A stretch of DNA of 64,000 nt, taken from IMG/VR virus record IMGVR_UViG_3300027791_000009, positions 1-64,000 of that record; one strand, given 5' to 3'. A program made the position numbers and the translations under genes. This document shows, one piece after another, positions 33,586 through 40,809 of the stretch. Within the stretch, counting starts at the first letter, position 1. Each line of letters starts with the position of its first letter. The notes under the pieces are model-generated. The model was not told the DNA's origin. It did not search any database and saw only the letters and a list, made by a program, of their open reading frames with translations. Source of the stretch: a virus.

Positions 33586-33735
33586 ATGTTTGATAAAATT
33601 GTTTATGGTATATTAGATATCATTGTGGCAACTGCCGAAACTTTACGAACTTCTTATAAGGAGAAAAGTCTTCCTAAAGAGTGTAAAGACAAGTGGATAA
33701 AAGGTTATAATGAGTTTAAAAAGAAGCATAAATAA
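33586..33735 (+). CDS. 49-residue hypothetical protein, probably leaderless
   Basis: MFDKIVYGILDIIVATAET is an amphipathic start, followed by a basic tail (KKKHK). The ATG lies at the expected +1 with no RBS. It precedes the gp32 leader. Confidence 0.55.
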   Translation: MFDKIVYGILDIIVATAETLRTSYKEKSLPKECKDKWIKGYNEFKKKHK

Positions 33736-33811
33736 TAACATATATTATGATACATACAAAAATACGATAATACAACAATATAACAATACGATAATACAAG
33801 GAGAATAAACT
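33736..33811 (+). promoter_or_regulatory. A+T-rich gp32 leader with tandem repeat
   Basis: AATACGATAATACAA occurs at 33761-33775 and 33785-33799. The leader has almost no G and no stable hairpin before the RBS AAGGAG. In T4, gp32 represses its own translation by binding an unstructured A+U leader, so this is a candidate autoregulatory site. Confidence 0.5.
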
Positions 33812-34720
33812 ATGGATTTTGAAAATCTAAAGAATAGTCAATCTAATTTTGACAAGTTGACAAAGCAAATCGAGTCAAACCTCAATCCTGAGGATAATGC
33901 TAAAACAAAAAACAAATACCAAGACGACAGATTGTGGAAACCTGAACTAGATAAAACTGGTAATGGTTACGCTGTGTTAAGATTCTTACCAGCACCTAAA
34001 ACAGAAGAAATGCCGTGGGCAAGAGTATGGTCTCACGCTTTTCAAGGACCTGGCGGATGGTACATTGAAAACTCTCTAACTACATTAGGTCAGAAAGACC
34101 CTGTGTCAGAAGAGAATACTATATTATGGAACACAGGTGTAGATAGTGATAAAGAGATTGCTCGTAAGAGAAAAAGAAAATTATCATACTACTCTAATGT
34201 TTATGTAGTGAGTGATCCCAAGCATCCTGAAAACGAAGGCAAAGTTTTCTTATTTAAATTCGGTAAAAAGATTTTTGATAAGATTACAGAAGCAATGCAG
34301 CCAGCGTTTGAAGATGAAAAAGCAATTAACCCATTTGATTTCTGGACAGGTGCAAACTTTAAACTGAAAATCAGAAAAGTTGATGGTTTCTGGAATTACG
34401 ATAAATCTGAATTTGAGGCTGTTAGTCCAGTCACTACCGATGATGAAGCAATCAAAGGTATCTGGAACAAACAATATCCTCTTAAACCATTCCTAGAAGC
34501 AGCAAATTTTAAATCTTATGATGAACTTAAAGAAAAGTATAATCGTGTGGTTGCTGGTTCAAAGAATACCGAGACTGCTAGTGAAATAGACCTCCCACCT
34601 ATTACTAGTAGTGTAGCTGCGACATCTGTTGCAACTGCTTCGGTTCAAAGTAATGAGGCGTCTAGCGGTGAAGATGATGATACATTGTCTTACTTTTCAA
34701 AACTCGCTGAAGACGAATAA
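33812..34720 (+). CDS. 32: Single-stranded DNA-binding protein (gp32-like)
   Basis: 302 residues (T4 gp32 has 301). Basic N-terminal arm for cooperativity, an OB-type core with RLWKPELDKTGNGYAVLRFLP (about 40-60) and WARVWSHAFQGPGGWYIENSLTTLG, then YYSNVYVVSDP and GKVFLFKFGKKI. The C-terminus is acidic (GEDDDTLSYFSKLAEDE), as needed for partner binding. It has no Cys, so the zinc site of T4 gp32 is absent. Single gene before a strong terminator. Confidence 0.92.
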   Translation: MDFENLKNSQSNFDKLTKQIESNLNPEDNAKTKNKYQDDRLWKPELDKTGNGYAVLRFLPAPKTEEMPWARVWSHAFQGPGGWYIENSLTTLGQKDPVSEENTILWNTGVDSDKEIARKRKRKLSYYSNVYVVSDPKHPENEGKVFLFKFGKKIFDKITEAMQPAFEDEKAINPFDFWTGANFKLKIRKVDGFWNYDKSEFEAVSPVTTDDEAIKGIWNKQYPLKPFLEAANFKSYDELKEKYNRVVAGSKNTETASEIDLPPITSSVAATSVATASVQSNEASSGEDDDTLSYFSKLAEDE

Positions 34721-34752
34721 TCTCTCTCTTTCCACATTACTTTAATGGCATA

Positions 34753-34778
34753 GGGGTCCTTTCTGGACCCCTTTGTTT
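34753..34778 (+). terminator. Rho-independent terminator after gp32
   Basis: GGGGTCC (34753-34759) pairs with GGACCCC (34765-34771), then TTTGTTT. Confidence 0.85.
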
Positions 34779-34779
34779 A

Positions 34780-34787
34780 TATAAATA
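34780..34787 (+). promoter_or_regulatory. T4-type late promoter
   Basis: TATAAATA directly after the gp32 terminator, 64 bases before the ATG at 34852. Marks the switch from early to late genes. Confidence 0.75.
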
Positions 34788-34851
34788 GAACTAAAACAAA
34801 CCACTACATTATTCTAAATCACATATTGAATTGCAAGGTTAAAGGATACTT

Positions 34852-35166
34852 ATGCAATTAACAGACATTTTCAAAAAGAACATAGTAATGGTACCTGTTG
34901 TGGCCTCAATATTAGTTGGGTCGTTCACTGGTATTAAATATGTAATTAATCTTACAGATACTATAAACGCAAATAAAATAGAACTAACTAATTTACACAG
35001 AGACATAAAAGTTGTAAAGGAATCTAATTTAGATTTAAAAGACAGACTATCCAGAGCAGAAGGTACTTGGGATATGGCTGAAAACCTATACAGAGAACTT
35101 GCAGAAAAAGTTAGAGACCAAGCTTGGGATATCAAAGACCTTAGCAGAGAAGTAAACGGTAACTAA
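34852..35166 (+). CDS. Membrane-anchored coiled-coil protein
   Basis: 104 residues: hydrophobic helix at about 10-28 (IVMVPVVASILVGSFTGI) and a long coiled coil. Late promoter. Topology resembles an inner spanin, but a partner lipoprotein is not next to it. Confidence 0.6.
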   Translation: MQLTDIFKKNIVMVPVVASILVGSFTGIKYVINLTDTINANKIELTNLHRDIKVVKESNLDLKDRLSRAEGTWDMAENLYRELAEKVRDQAWDIKDLSREVNGN

Positions 35167-35182
35167 CATGGAGATACTTAGG

Positions 35183-35743
35183 ATGGCTCCAAATAGATTT
35201 ACACTTATATTGTTAGGTATGCTTGTACTATTCGCTGTAATGGTTAAACCTGCTCATGCAAGAAACGAATATCTTAACAACAATACACAAGCCTGCCAAT
35301 ATGGTAGCTTTGATGTACAGACTAGTTATGGACAACAAGACACAGAATATAATCACTATTCACCAAATAACAATTACGACAACTATGGTAGAAATAAAGA
35401 AATAAGATTTACTTTCAGAAAGTACCTTGGTGTTAGTAAGGAGATGTGTGATAAACAAAATGCTATATTACTAGAGAATGAAGATTTAAGACAAGAATTA
35501 GAAATGCTTAAAGTTTGCAACAAGTATGCAGACAGACCATTACCACCACAATTCGCAACGGTAGAAAAACATTGCAAAGGTTTAAGAGCAAGACCTGAAA
35601 GAGCAAAATCAGACGAATCTATGTGGGATGAAATGAAGAAAGATTACATTGAGGACAATCCAGATGTTGATTTATTTGACAATAGCAAACCAGGTCTTAA
35701 ACTTCCACCAAAAGATTTCATATTACCTGAGCCTAAACCATAA
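35183..35743 (+). CDS. Exported late protein
   Basis: 186 residues from the ATG at 35183, chosen because GGAG stands 9 bases upstream; 35168 would add five residues. Signal peptide ends near AHA. The mature part is Asn/Tyr-rich, has a helical heptad region (KQNAILLENEDLRQELEMLKVC) and several Cys. A Pro-rich end. Function unknown. Confidence 0.55.
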   Translation: MAPNRFTLILLGMLVLFAVMVKPAHARNEYLNNNTQACQYGSFDVQTSYGQQDTEYNHYSPNNNYDNYGRNKEIRFTFRKYLGVSKEMCDKQNAILLENEDLRQELEMLKVCNKYADRPLPPQFATVEKHCKGLRARPERAKSDESMWDEMKKDYIEDNPDVDLFDNSKPGLKLPPKDFILPEPKP

Positions 35744-35760
35744 TCCCATTGTAAAAATCG

Positions 35761-35768
35761 TATAAATA
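35761..35768 (+). promoter_or_regulatory. T4-type late promoter close to ATG
   Basis: TATAAATA only 8 bases before the ATG at 35777, so the mRNA would be leaderless or nearly so. Confidence 0.65.
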
Positions 35769-35776
35769 TAGTTGTT

Positions 35777-36334
35777 ATGGCAATATCTATATTAGACCCA
35801 TTAGTACAAAAACAAGGCGACACCAGAAAATCTGGTGCTTGGTATCGTAAGGCTGTCGGCAGCATTGCTGACAAAACACAGGCAAGACAATTAATGAGAG
35901 ACGGCAACCTAATCGGTAGACCTTCTCAAGGACGATTAAATCTATTTTTTTATGACCCGAAATTTAAGAAAACACTACCTTATTACGACACATTCCCTTT
36001 AGTATTACCATTAGAACCAATCAAAGGCGGATTTATGGGAATGAATTTCCATTATTTACCACCTGCAATGAGATTTACCTTACTCGCAAGAATGGATAAG
36101 TTTCTATCTGGTGACATGATAAGACCTAATACGAAGTACCAAGTAGATTATGATAGTGTGAAGAATATACCTATGGTTAAACCAACTCTTCATAAATATC
36201 TTTATAGTAATGTGAGAAGCAATTTTTTGCGTATCAATGCGTCTGAAGCTGCGGTTGCAGTATACTTGCCAGTACAACAATTCAGAAAACAACCAGCGAC
36301 TACCGTTTGGAGTAGAAGCAGAAGAAATAATTAG
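35777..36334 (+). CDS. Conserved T4-like virion-type protein
   Basis: 185 residues. GAWYRKAVGSI, GRPSQGRLNLFFYDPKFKKTLPYYD, FPLVLPLEPIKGGFMGMNFHYLPPAMRFTLLARM (about 76-110) are strong family features that I recall from T4-like phages near the baseplate genes. No RBS is visible between the late promoter and the start. The role in the particle is not known to me. Confidence 0.6.
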   Translation: MAISILDPLVQKQGDTRKSGAWYRKAVGSIADKTQARQLMRDGNLIGRPSQGRLNLFFYDPKFKKTLPYYDTFPLVLPLEPIKGGFMGMNFHYLPPAMRFTLLARMDKFLSGDMIRPNTKYQVDYDSVKNIPMVKPTLHKYLYSNVRSNFLRINASEAAVAVYLPVQQFRKQPATTVWSRSRRNN

Positions 36335-36368
36335 AGGACTCTTATGATGAATATGAGTAATAAGGTAA

Positions 36369-36521
36369 ATGGCAAGAAGAAGTTTATGGCGAGTTGCAAT
36401 CGTCAAATTAAGAATGTGGTATTGTGATATTAGAGGACACCACGGACACAAATGGAATTATGAACCAGGCGAATACTATTTAGGAATGCAGAAGAGTAAA
36501 CATTGGAAAGATAAACATTAA
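36369..36521 (+). CDS. Small basic aromatic protein
   Basis: 50 residues (MARRSLWRVAIVKLRMWY start) rich in Arg, Lys, His, Trp and Tyr. GHHGHKW could bind metal or nucleic acid. AAGG upstream is weakly placed. Fits the gap between two late genes. Confidence 0.5.
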   Translation: MARRSLWRVAIVKLRMWYCDIRGHHGHKWNYEPGEYYLGMQKSKHWKDKH

Positions 36522-36530
36522 GGATAACTA

Positions 36531-37490
36531 ATGGCAATATTACGAGGCGGGAAAAGAATAGGAGGTATGGATATCAGAATTGGTATTCCTAGAGATACTT
36601 CTATGAACAATATTAACCGAGACCCAAGGTTCAAACAAAAGGTAGGTGCAAATCCTGAAACTACAATGGGTAGATTTCAATCCTATGTAAATGAATCAGA
36701 AGGTTTTGCTCGTAAGGCTAGATACTATGTTGTCTTTGAACTACCAACAGGTGGTAAGATTGCAGGTGGTATGGACTTTGGTGGTGCAGTACCTGGTGGT
36801 GACGGTATGGTACAAGGTGGTGAGATACGAAGATACGCTAACGAAGCAAACTTGCAACGAAGAGTACAAGCGTTTGTATCATCGGTAAATATGCCTGGTA
36901 GAACAATGAAGACTAAAGCAATAAAACACAATGGTCCACCAAGACACATTGTTTACGACTATGAAATGGCTGATGTATCAATGACATTTTATACAGACAA
37001 ATATTTAAGAGAAAGAATATTCTTTGAATTGTGGCAGAAGACTGCCTTTTCAAATATAACTCACAACTATGCTTACTATGATGAGTATGTAGCACCGATT
37101 AATATTCTTCAACTAGGTGCAGACCCAGGAGCACAAGAACGAGACGGTTCAACTTATGGTGTCAGATTGTGGGAAGCGTATCCTGTTTCAGTAGGTGATG
37201 TAGAGTATGCTTCAGGTTCAAATGAAGTACAAACATTTACCGTTCAGTTTAAATATAGATACTGGTTAAACTTTGCATTAGACCAACAAAACAAGTTTCA
37301 GATTGGTCAGTCGCAGTTTAATAGTGCTGTTGTCAAAGAAGGTGAGAGTGGATTTTTAAGTAAACTACCACCTGAATTGAGAAGAGCAGGCGAAGGTGTG
37401 CTACAAAACTTGAAGAGGTCGTTTCCAATCGGTAAGATTACTGGTGGAAGAGTTATGCCTCCATTCAAATTTGGACCACTAAATATATAA
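36531..37490 (+). CDS. 54: Baseplate tail-tube initiator (gp54-like)
   Basis: 319 residues, equal to T4 gp54 (320). Tube-type beta pattern: ARYYVVFELPTG, RRVQAFVSSVNMPGRTM, VSMTFYTDKYLRERIFFELWQK and VQTFTVQFKYRYWLNF. The protein nucleates the tail tube on the baseplate. It precedes gp26 here, so the order differs from T4, where 48 and 54 are adjacent. RBS AAGGATAA. Confidence 0.75.
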   Translation: MAILRGGKRIGGMDIRIGIPRDTSMNNINRDPRFKQKVGANPETTMGRFQSYVNESEGFARKARYYVVFELPTGGKIAGGMDFGGAVPGGDGMVQGGEIRRYANEANLQRRVQAFVSSVNMPGRTMKTKAIKHNGPPRHIVYDYEMADVSMTFYTDKYLRERIFFELWQKTAFSNITHNYAYYDEYVAPINILQLGADPGAQERDGSTYGVRLWEAYPVSVGDVEYASGSNEVQTFTVQFKYRYWLNFALDQQNKFQIGQSQFNSAVVKEGESGFLSKLPPELRRAGEGVLQNLKRSFPIGKITGGRVMPPFKFGPLNI

Positions 37491-37515
37491 TTAATAATAA
37501 GGAGATGATAACAAT

Positions 37516-38250
37516 ATGGCTTTACCAAAAATTGAAGTCCCAACATATAAGATAACTCTACCTAGTAAAGACCAGGAAGTAGAGTATAGACCTTTTCTGG
37601 TCAAAGAAGAGAAGATATTGATGATGGCAATGGAAGAGCAGAATGACGCTCAAATGAAAGCTGCCGTTAGAGATTTAATTAACTCTTGTACTTTCGGAAA
37701 ATTAGAAGTAACCAAACTACCACTATTTGACATTGAGTATTTGTTTTTAAATATTCGTGCCAAGTCTGTAGGTGAGATTGCGTCTTTCAAAGTTTTCTGT
37801 CCTGAAGATAAGGTTACACTTATACCTGTTGAAGTAGACTTGACAAAAGTTGAGGTACAGGTTGATGACGACCACACAAATAAAATTGTATTAGACGAGA
37901 CAAGAAATCTTGGTATTAGTATGAACTATCCTAACATTGACACTATTCCATTGGGCGTAGATAATTCTATGAATACAGACTCAATCTTTAAAACGATTGT
38001 TGATTGTATAGATTATATCTATGAGGGGGAAGAGGTGCATAAAGCGAAAGATAGTACAAAGGCTGAACTAATAGATTTTTTCAATAATCTTAACACACAA
38101 CAATTTGAGTTAATTAGAAAATTCTTTGACACAATGCCGAAGTTAAGGCATGAGCTCAAGGTCGTAAATCCTAAAACCAAGAAAGAGAGTGTGGTTACAC
38201 TCCAAGGACTATCTGATTTTTTCGTATCTGCCTCTCCCACAACAACCTAG
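37516..38250 (+). CDS. 26: Baseplate hub / tail assembly chaperone (gp26-like)
   Basis: 244 residues. IEVPTYKITLPSKDQEVEYRPFLVKEEKILMMAMEEQN (about 5-42), DLINSCTFGKLEVTKLPLFDIEYLFLNIRAKSVGE (about 55-89) and FFNNLNTQQFELIRKFFDTMPKLRHE are the gp26 (T4_baseplate family) pattern. A slippery T TTT TTC near the 3' end suggests that some ribosomes shift into the next frame and make a longer protein. RBS AAGGAG. Confidence 0.85.
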   Translation: MALPKIEVPTYKITLPSKDQEVEYRPFLVKEEKILMMAMEEQNDAQMKAAVRDLINSCTFGKLEVTKLPLFDIEYLFLNIRAKSVGEIASFKVFCPEDKVTLIPVEVDLTKVEVQVDDDHTNKIVLDETRNLGISMNYPNIDTIPLGVDNSMNTDSIFKTIVDCIDYIYEGEEVHKAKDSTKAELIDFFNNLNTQQFELIRKFFDTMPKLRHELKVVNPKTKKESVVTLQGLSDFFVSASPTTT

Positions 38251-38254
38251 AGGC
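38217..38254 (+). promoter_or_regulatory. Programmed -1 frameshift signal
   Basis: T TTT TTC (38217-38223) in gp26 phase, 6-base spacer, then stem GCCTCT (38230-38235) with AGAGGC (38249-38254) and a 13-base loop. The zero-frame stop TAG (38248-38250) sits at the base of the 3' stem strand. Confidence 0.75.
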
Positions 38255-38414
38255 GTACTTTGAGACTAACTTTGCATTAATGCAACACCATAAGTATAGT
38301 CTATCAGAATTGGATTCTCTTATTCCTTGGGAAAAAGAGGTTTATGTATCTTTACTGGTTAAACACCTTAAAGATGAGAAAGAAAAAGCAAGACGGGATA
38401 AAATGAATAAATAA
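38223..38414 (+). CDS. 51: gp51-like extension of gp26, made by -1 frameshift
   Basis: The -1 frame stays open from the slip site for 63 residues to TAA at 38412-38414, giving a fusion of about 299 residues. Its core FALMQHHKYSLSELDSLIPW and EVYVSLLVKHLKDE is the short gp51-like tail protein that I recall following gp26 in marine T4-like phages. The only ATG, at 38280, has no RBS and would drop the conserved YFETNFAL lead-in. This is the layout of lambda G and GT. Confidence 0.7.
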   Translation, partial: RICLSHNNLEAYFETNFALMQHHKYSLSELDSLIPWEKEVYVSLLVKHLKDEKEKARRDKMNK

Positions 38415-38443
38415 TAGTATGAAGAACAAAACAGAGGTATCAA

Positions 38444-38764
38444 ATGGCTGAAGAAATAAAAGAAGTTAAGGTTGCAGAACCTAAACAGAAAATACAAGTT
38501 GATTTAGAAGTTGATACTTCAATAAAAGACTTAGGTATCAATCCATATTCAAAGATAATACATATGGCAAGAGCAGTTGACGCTTGGAGAATATTCCCAA
38601 GATTGTTTTTGACCGTATATATTGTTTTACTATACAAATGTGTAATATGGTATATGAATTTACCAACACCTACTATGGAACAAAGTGGGTTAATCAGTAT
38701 CGTTGTTGGTGCTGGTGCAGCTTGGTTTGGTTTATATACTGGTTCAAGTAAAGGTAAAAATTAG
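38444..38764 (+). CDS. Two-helix membrane protein next to the tape measure gene
   Basis: 106 residues with acidic N-terminus, DAWRIFPRLFLTVYIVLLYKCVIWYM (helix 1) and LISIVVGAGAAWFGLYTG (helix 2). I recall the second motif from proteins beside tail genes in T4-like cyanophages. Size and layout would suit a holin, which is not proven. Confidence 0.6.
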   Translation: MAEEIKEVKVAEPKQKIQVDLEVDTSIKDLGINPYSKIIHMARAVDAWRIFPRLFLTVYIVLLYKCVIWYMNLPTPTMEQSGLISIVVGAGAAWFGLYTGSSKGKN

Positions 38765-40333
38765 ATGGCCGCAAGTACACTAACACAAGCCTCACAAGAC
38801 GAGATAGTAAGCATATTCAAAGCAATCTCTAGTAAAGTACAAGGTTCAGTTGAAGGACTTGTTAAGACTACTCAGCCCAAACTAAACAAATTAGTTGCAG
38901 ACACAATAGACGCATTTAAAGACAAACCTCAACAAGTTAATAAACAAATGAACTTGTTAGCAAATAGGATGCAAGAGTTAGGTATGTCTGTAGATGACTT
39001 AACACAAGGCATAGAAGATAAAGATTTAACTGCTGATATGAAATCTCTACAAGACGCATTGCGTAATAGAGAACAAAAAATTGTAAAGGCAGACACAGAA
39101 GCAGCTGAATTGCGTAAACAAGGTGTAGCCGCAGAAGTAAAGATGACACAAGCCGGTGCCAAGGTAGTTATACTATCACAAAAAGAATTATCTAAACGAA
39201 CTGAAACATTACAATCAGAGCAAAAGATTTTAATTGAGCGAGAACAAAAGAATTTAAAAGCAACAAAAGAACTTGATAAGTTAACTGGTAAAGAAAAAAC
39301 AGCACAAGCAAATCTTATTAAAGCAGAAACAAAAAAGATAGCAAAAGAACGAGAAAAGATAGAAGAAAAAGAAAAGGCCATTGGCGGTAACCCTAGTAAT
39401 AACTATGGTGGTCAAGGTGGTGATTTGATAGACCCACGAGGTATGTTTGCTGGTATATCAGATACCTTTATGGGTATCAAAGATAGTATCACAGGACCAT
39501 TCGTAGAACTTGGTGAAATAGGAAAGCGTATGGGTAAGTCATTTATGAACTTTGGTAAAGCAATGAAGACACCAATCAAGTCATTAAAACTACTTGGTGC
39601 AAGTCTTATGGTTGCAGTACTACCTATGTTGTTGTGGGCTGTAGGTATATTAGCATTGATTGCTATTATCGCAGTTGCAATATTTAAGTTTCATGCTATC
39701 AAAGACGCAATCATAGACGCATATAACTATCTAGGAGATGTATTTACTAAGTTTGGTGAATATCTAAAAGAGAAGTGGGATGCCTTAGTAGAGTATATAG
39801 GTGGACTAAAAGATTCAATAATGGAGAAGTGGGATTCGTTTACAGGTGCATTTGGTGAAATGGTTGATTATGTAAGTAACCTAGGAAGTAAAATATGGGA
39901 TAGTATATCTGAAGCGTTTAGTAGTGTTGGTGATTTCTTAATGGATGGTTTCAAAACTATAGTTAATGGTGTTATCAAACTGCTTAACAAGGTACCTTTT
40001 GTCGATATACCTCTATTAGGTACAAGTGGTGGTTCAGCAGGTATGGAAACTGGTCCATCAACTAAAGCAGAAATAGAACCAAGCACAGGCGTTTCAGATA
40101 AAATTGCTAGTTTCTTTGATAAACTTACAGGTGGTAATGATAATGAAGAAAATGCTAAAACGCTCATGTCAGAAGGTGATGTTAGCAACTCTAAACAATC
40201 TAACAATGTTGGTGTAAACCAAGACAACAGACAAATCGTAACCACAAACAACCAAGAATCAGTATTTGCTGGTAGAGGCAATCCTAATCCAGACCCACCA
40301 AGTATGTGGGAAAAGATGACAAGTCTATTTTAG
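38765..40333 (+). CDS. Tail tape measure candidate (gp29 position)
   Basis: 522 residues: helical, Lys/Gln/Glu-rich coiled coil (about 1-210), a Gly-rich turn, a strongly hydrophobic segment (about 278-306; LMVAVLPMLLWAVGILALIAIIAVAIF), amphipathic repeats with FGEYLKEKWDALVEYIGGLKD, and a low-complexity end. Tape measures show this mix, and T4 gp29 (590) occupies the same place between 26-51 and 48. Its length should set tail length (inference). Confidence 0.65.
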   Translation: MAASTLTQASQDEIVSIFKAISSKVQGSVEGLVKTTQPKLNKLVADTIDAFKDKPQQVNKQMNLLANRMQELGMSVDDLTQGIEDKDLTADMKSLQDALRNREQKIVKADTEAAELRKQGVAAEVKMTQAGAKVVILSQKELSKRTETLQSEQKILIEREQKNLKATKELDKLTGKEKTAQANLIKAETKKIAKEREKIEEKEKAIGGNPSNNYGGQGGDLIDPRGMFAGISDTFMGIKDSITGPFVELGEIGKRMGKSFMNFGKAMKTPIKSLKLLGASLMVAVLPMLLWAVGILALIAIIAVAIFKFHAIKDAIIDAYNYLGDVFTKFGEYLKEKWDALVEYIGGLKDSIMEKWDSFTGAFGEMVDYVSNLGSKIWDSISEAFSSVGDFLMDGFKTIVNGVIKLLNKVPFVDIPLLGTSGGSAGMETGPSTKAEIEPSTGVSDKIASFFDKLTGGNDNEENAKTLMSEGDVSNSKQSNNVGVNQDNRQIVTTNNQESVFAGRGNPNPDPPSMWEKMTSLF

Positions 40334-40761
40334 AATTTACCTAAATCGTCTTCTGTAAATATCTTAAACTCAAAACCTTGCATTTCGCAATAACGAACAG
40401 CGGCTGCCCATTTAGCTCTATTTTTGACATATGCTAATGTCTCATTGATATATGCTCTAGTCTTACGAGCTCTAGGTTTAGGTTTCTTTGTGAAGGCCTT
40501 AGGTTTGATTTCAATTATATACTTACCTTTCTTGGTAACTATAAAGAAATCAGGAAAGTAATTATGTATTCTCTTGGTCACAGGATTACGATAAGGAATA
40601 GCAATCTCTTCACTACCCCAATGTGTGATTCCTTCATTACGGTCGCAGTAAACCATAAATCTTCTCTCCCAATTAGAACGATAGATAACTTTTTCGATAT
40701 TACCTAGATATTTGTCTTTGTTTTGAGGTTTGTATCTGCCTTTATAACTTGCTGTAGCCAC
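40330..40761 (-). CDS. 4: Head completion protein (gp4-like)
   Basis: 143 residues, GTG start with AGGAAG 5 bases upstream. YKGRYKPQNKDKYLGNIEKVIYRSNWERRFMVYCDRN, EEIAIPYRNPVTKRIHNYFPDFFIVTKKGKYIIEIKP match T4 gp4 (also 50/65), which has a PD-(D/E)XK-like endonuclease fold (FPDFF, EIK) and finishes the head. It is the only virion gene on the minus strand here. Its stop overlaps that of the tape measure gene by 4 bases. Confidence 0.88.
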   Translation of the reverse strand: MATASYKGRYKPQNKDKYLGNIEKVIYRSNWERRFMVYCDRNEGITHWGSEEIAIPYRNPVTKRIHNYFPDFFIVTKKGKYIIEIKPKAFTKKPKPRARKTRAYINETLAYVKNRAKWAAAVRYCEMQGFEFKIFTEDDLGKF

Positions 40762-40773
40762 TTCATCTTCCTG

Positions 40774-40781
40774 TATAAATA
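40774..40781 (+). promoter_or_regulatory. T4-type late promoter for gp48
   Basis: TATAAATA on the plus strand, 28 bases before the gp48 ATG at 40810. Confidence 0.75.
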
Positions 40782-40800
40782 TTAGTATAATTCATAAGGA

Positions 40801-40808
40801 TATTTATA
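40801..40808 (-). promoter_or_regulatory. T4-type late promoter for gp4
   Basis: TATTTATA as written, TATAAATA on the minus strand, 39 bases before the gp4 start. It faces the plus-strand late promoter 19 bases away. Confidence 0.7.
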
Positions 40809-40809
40809 C

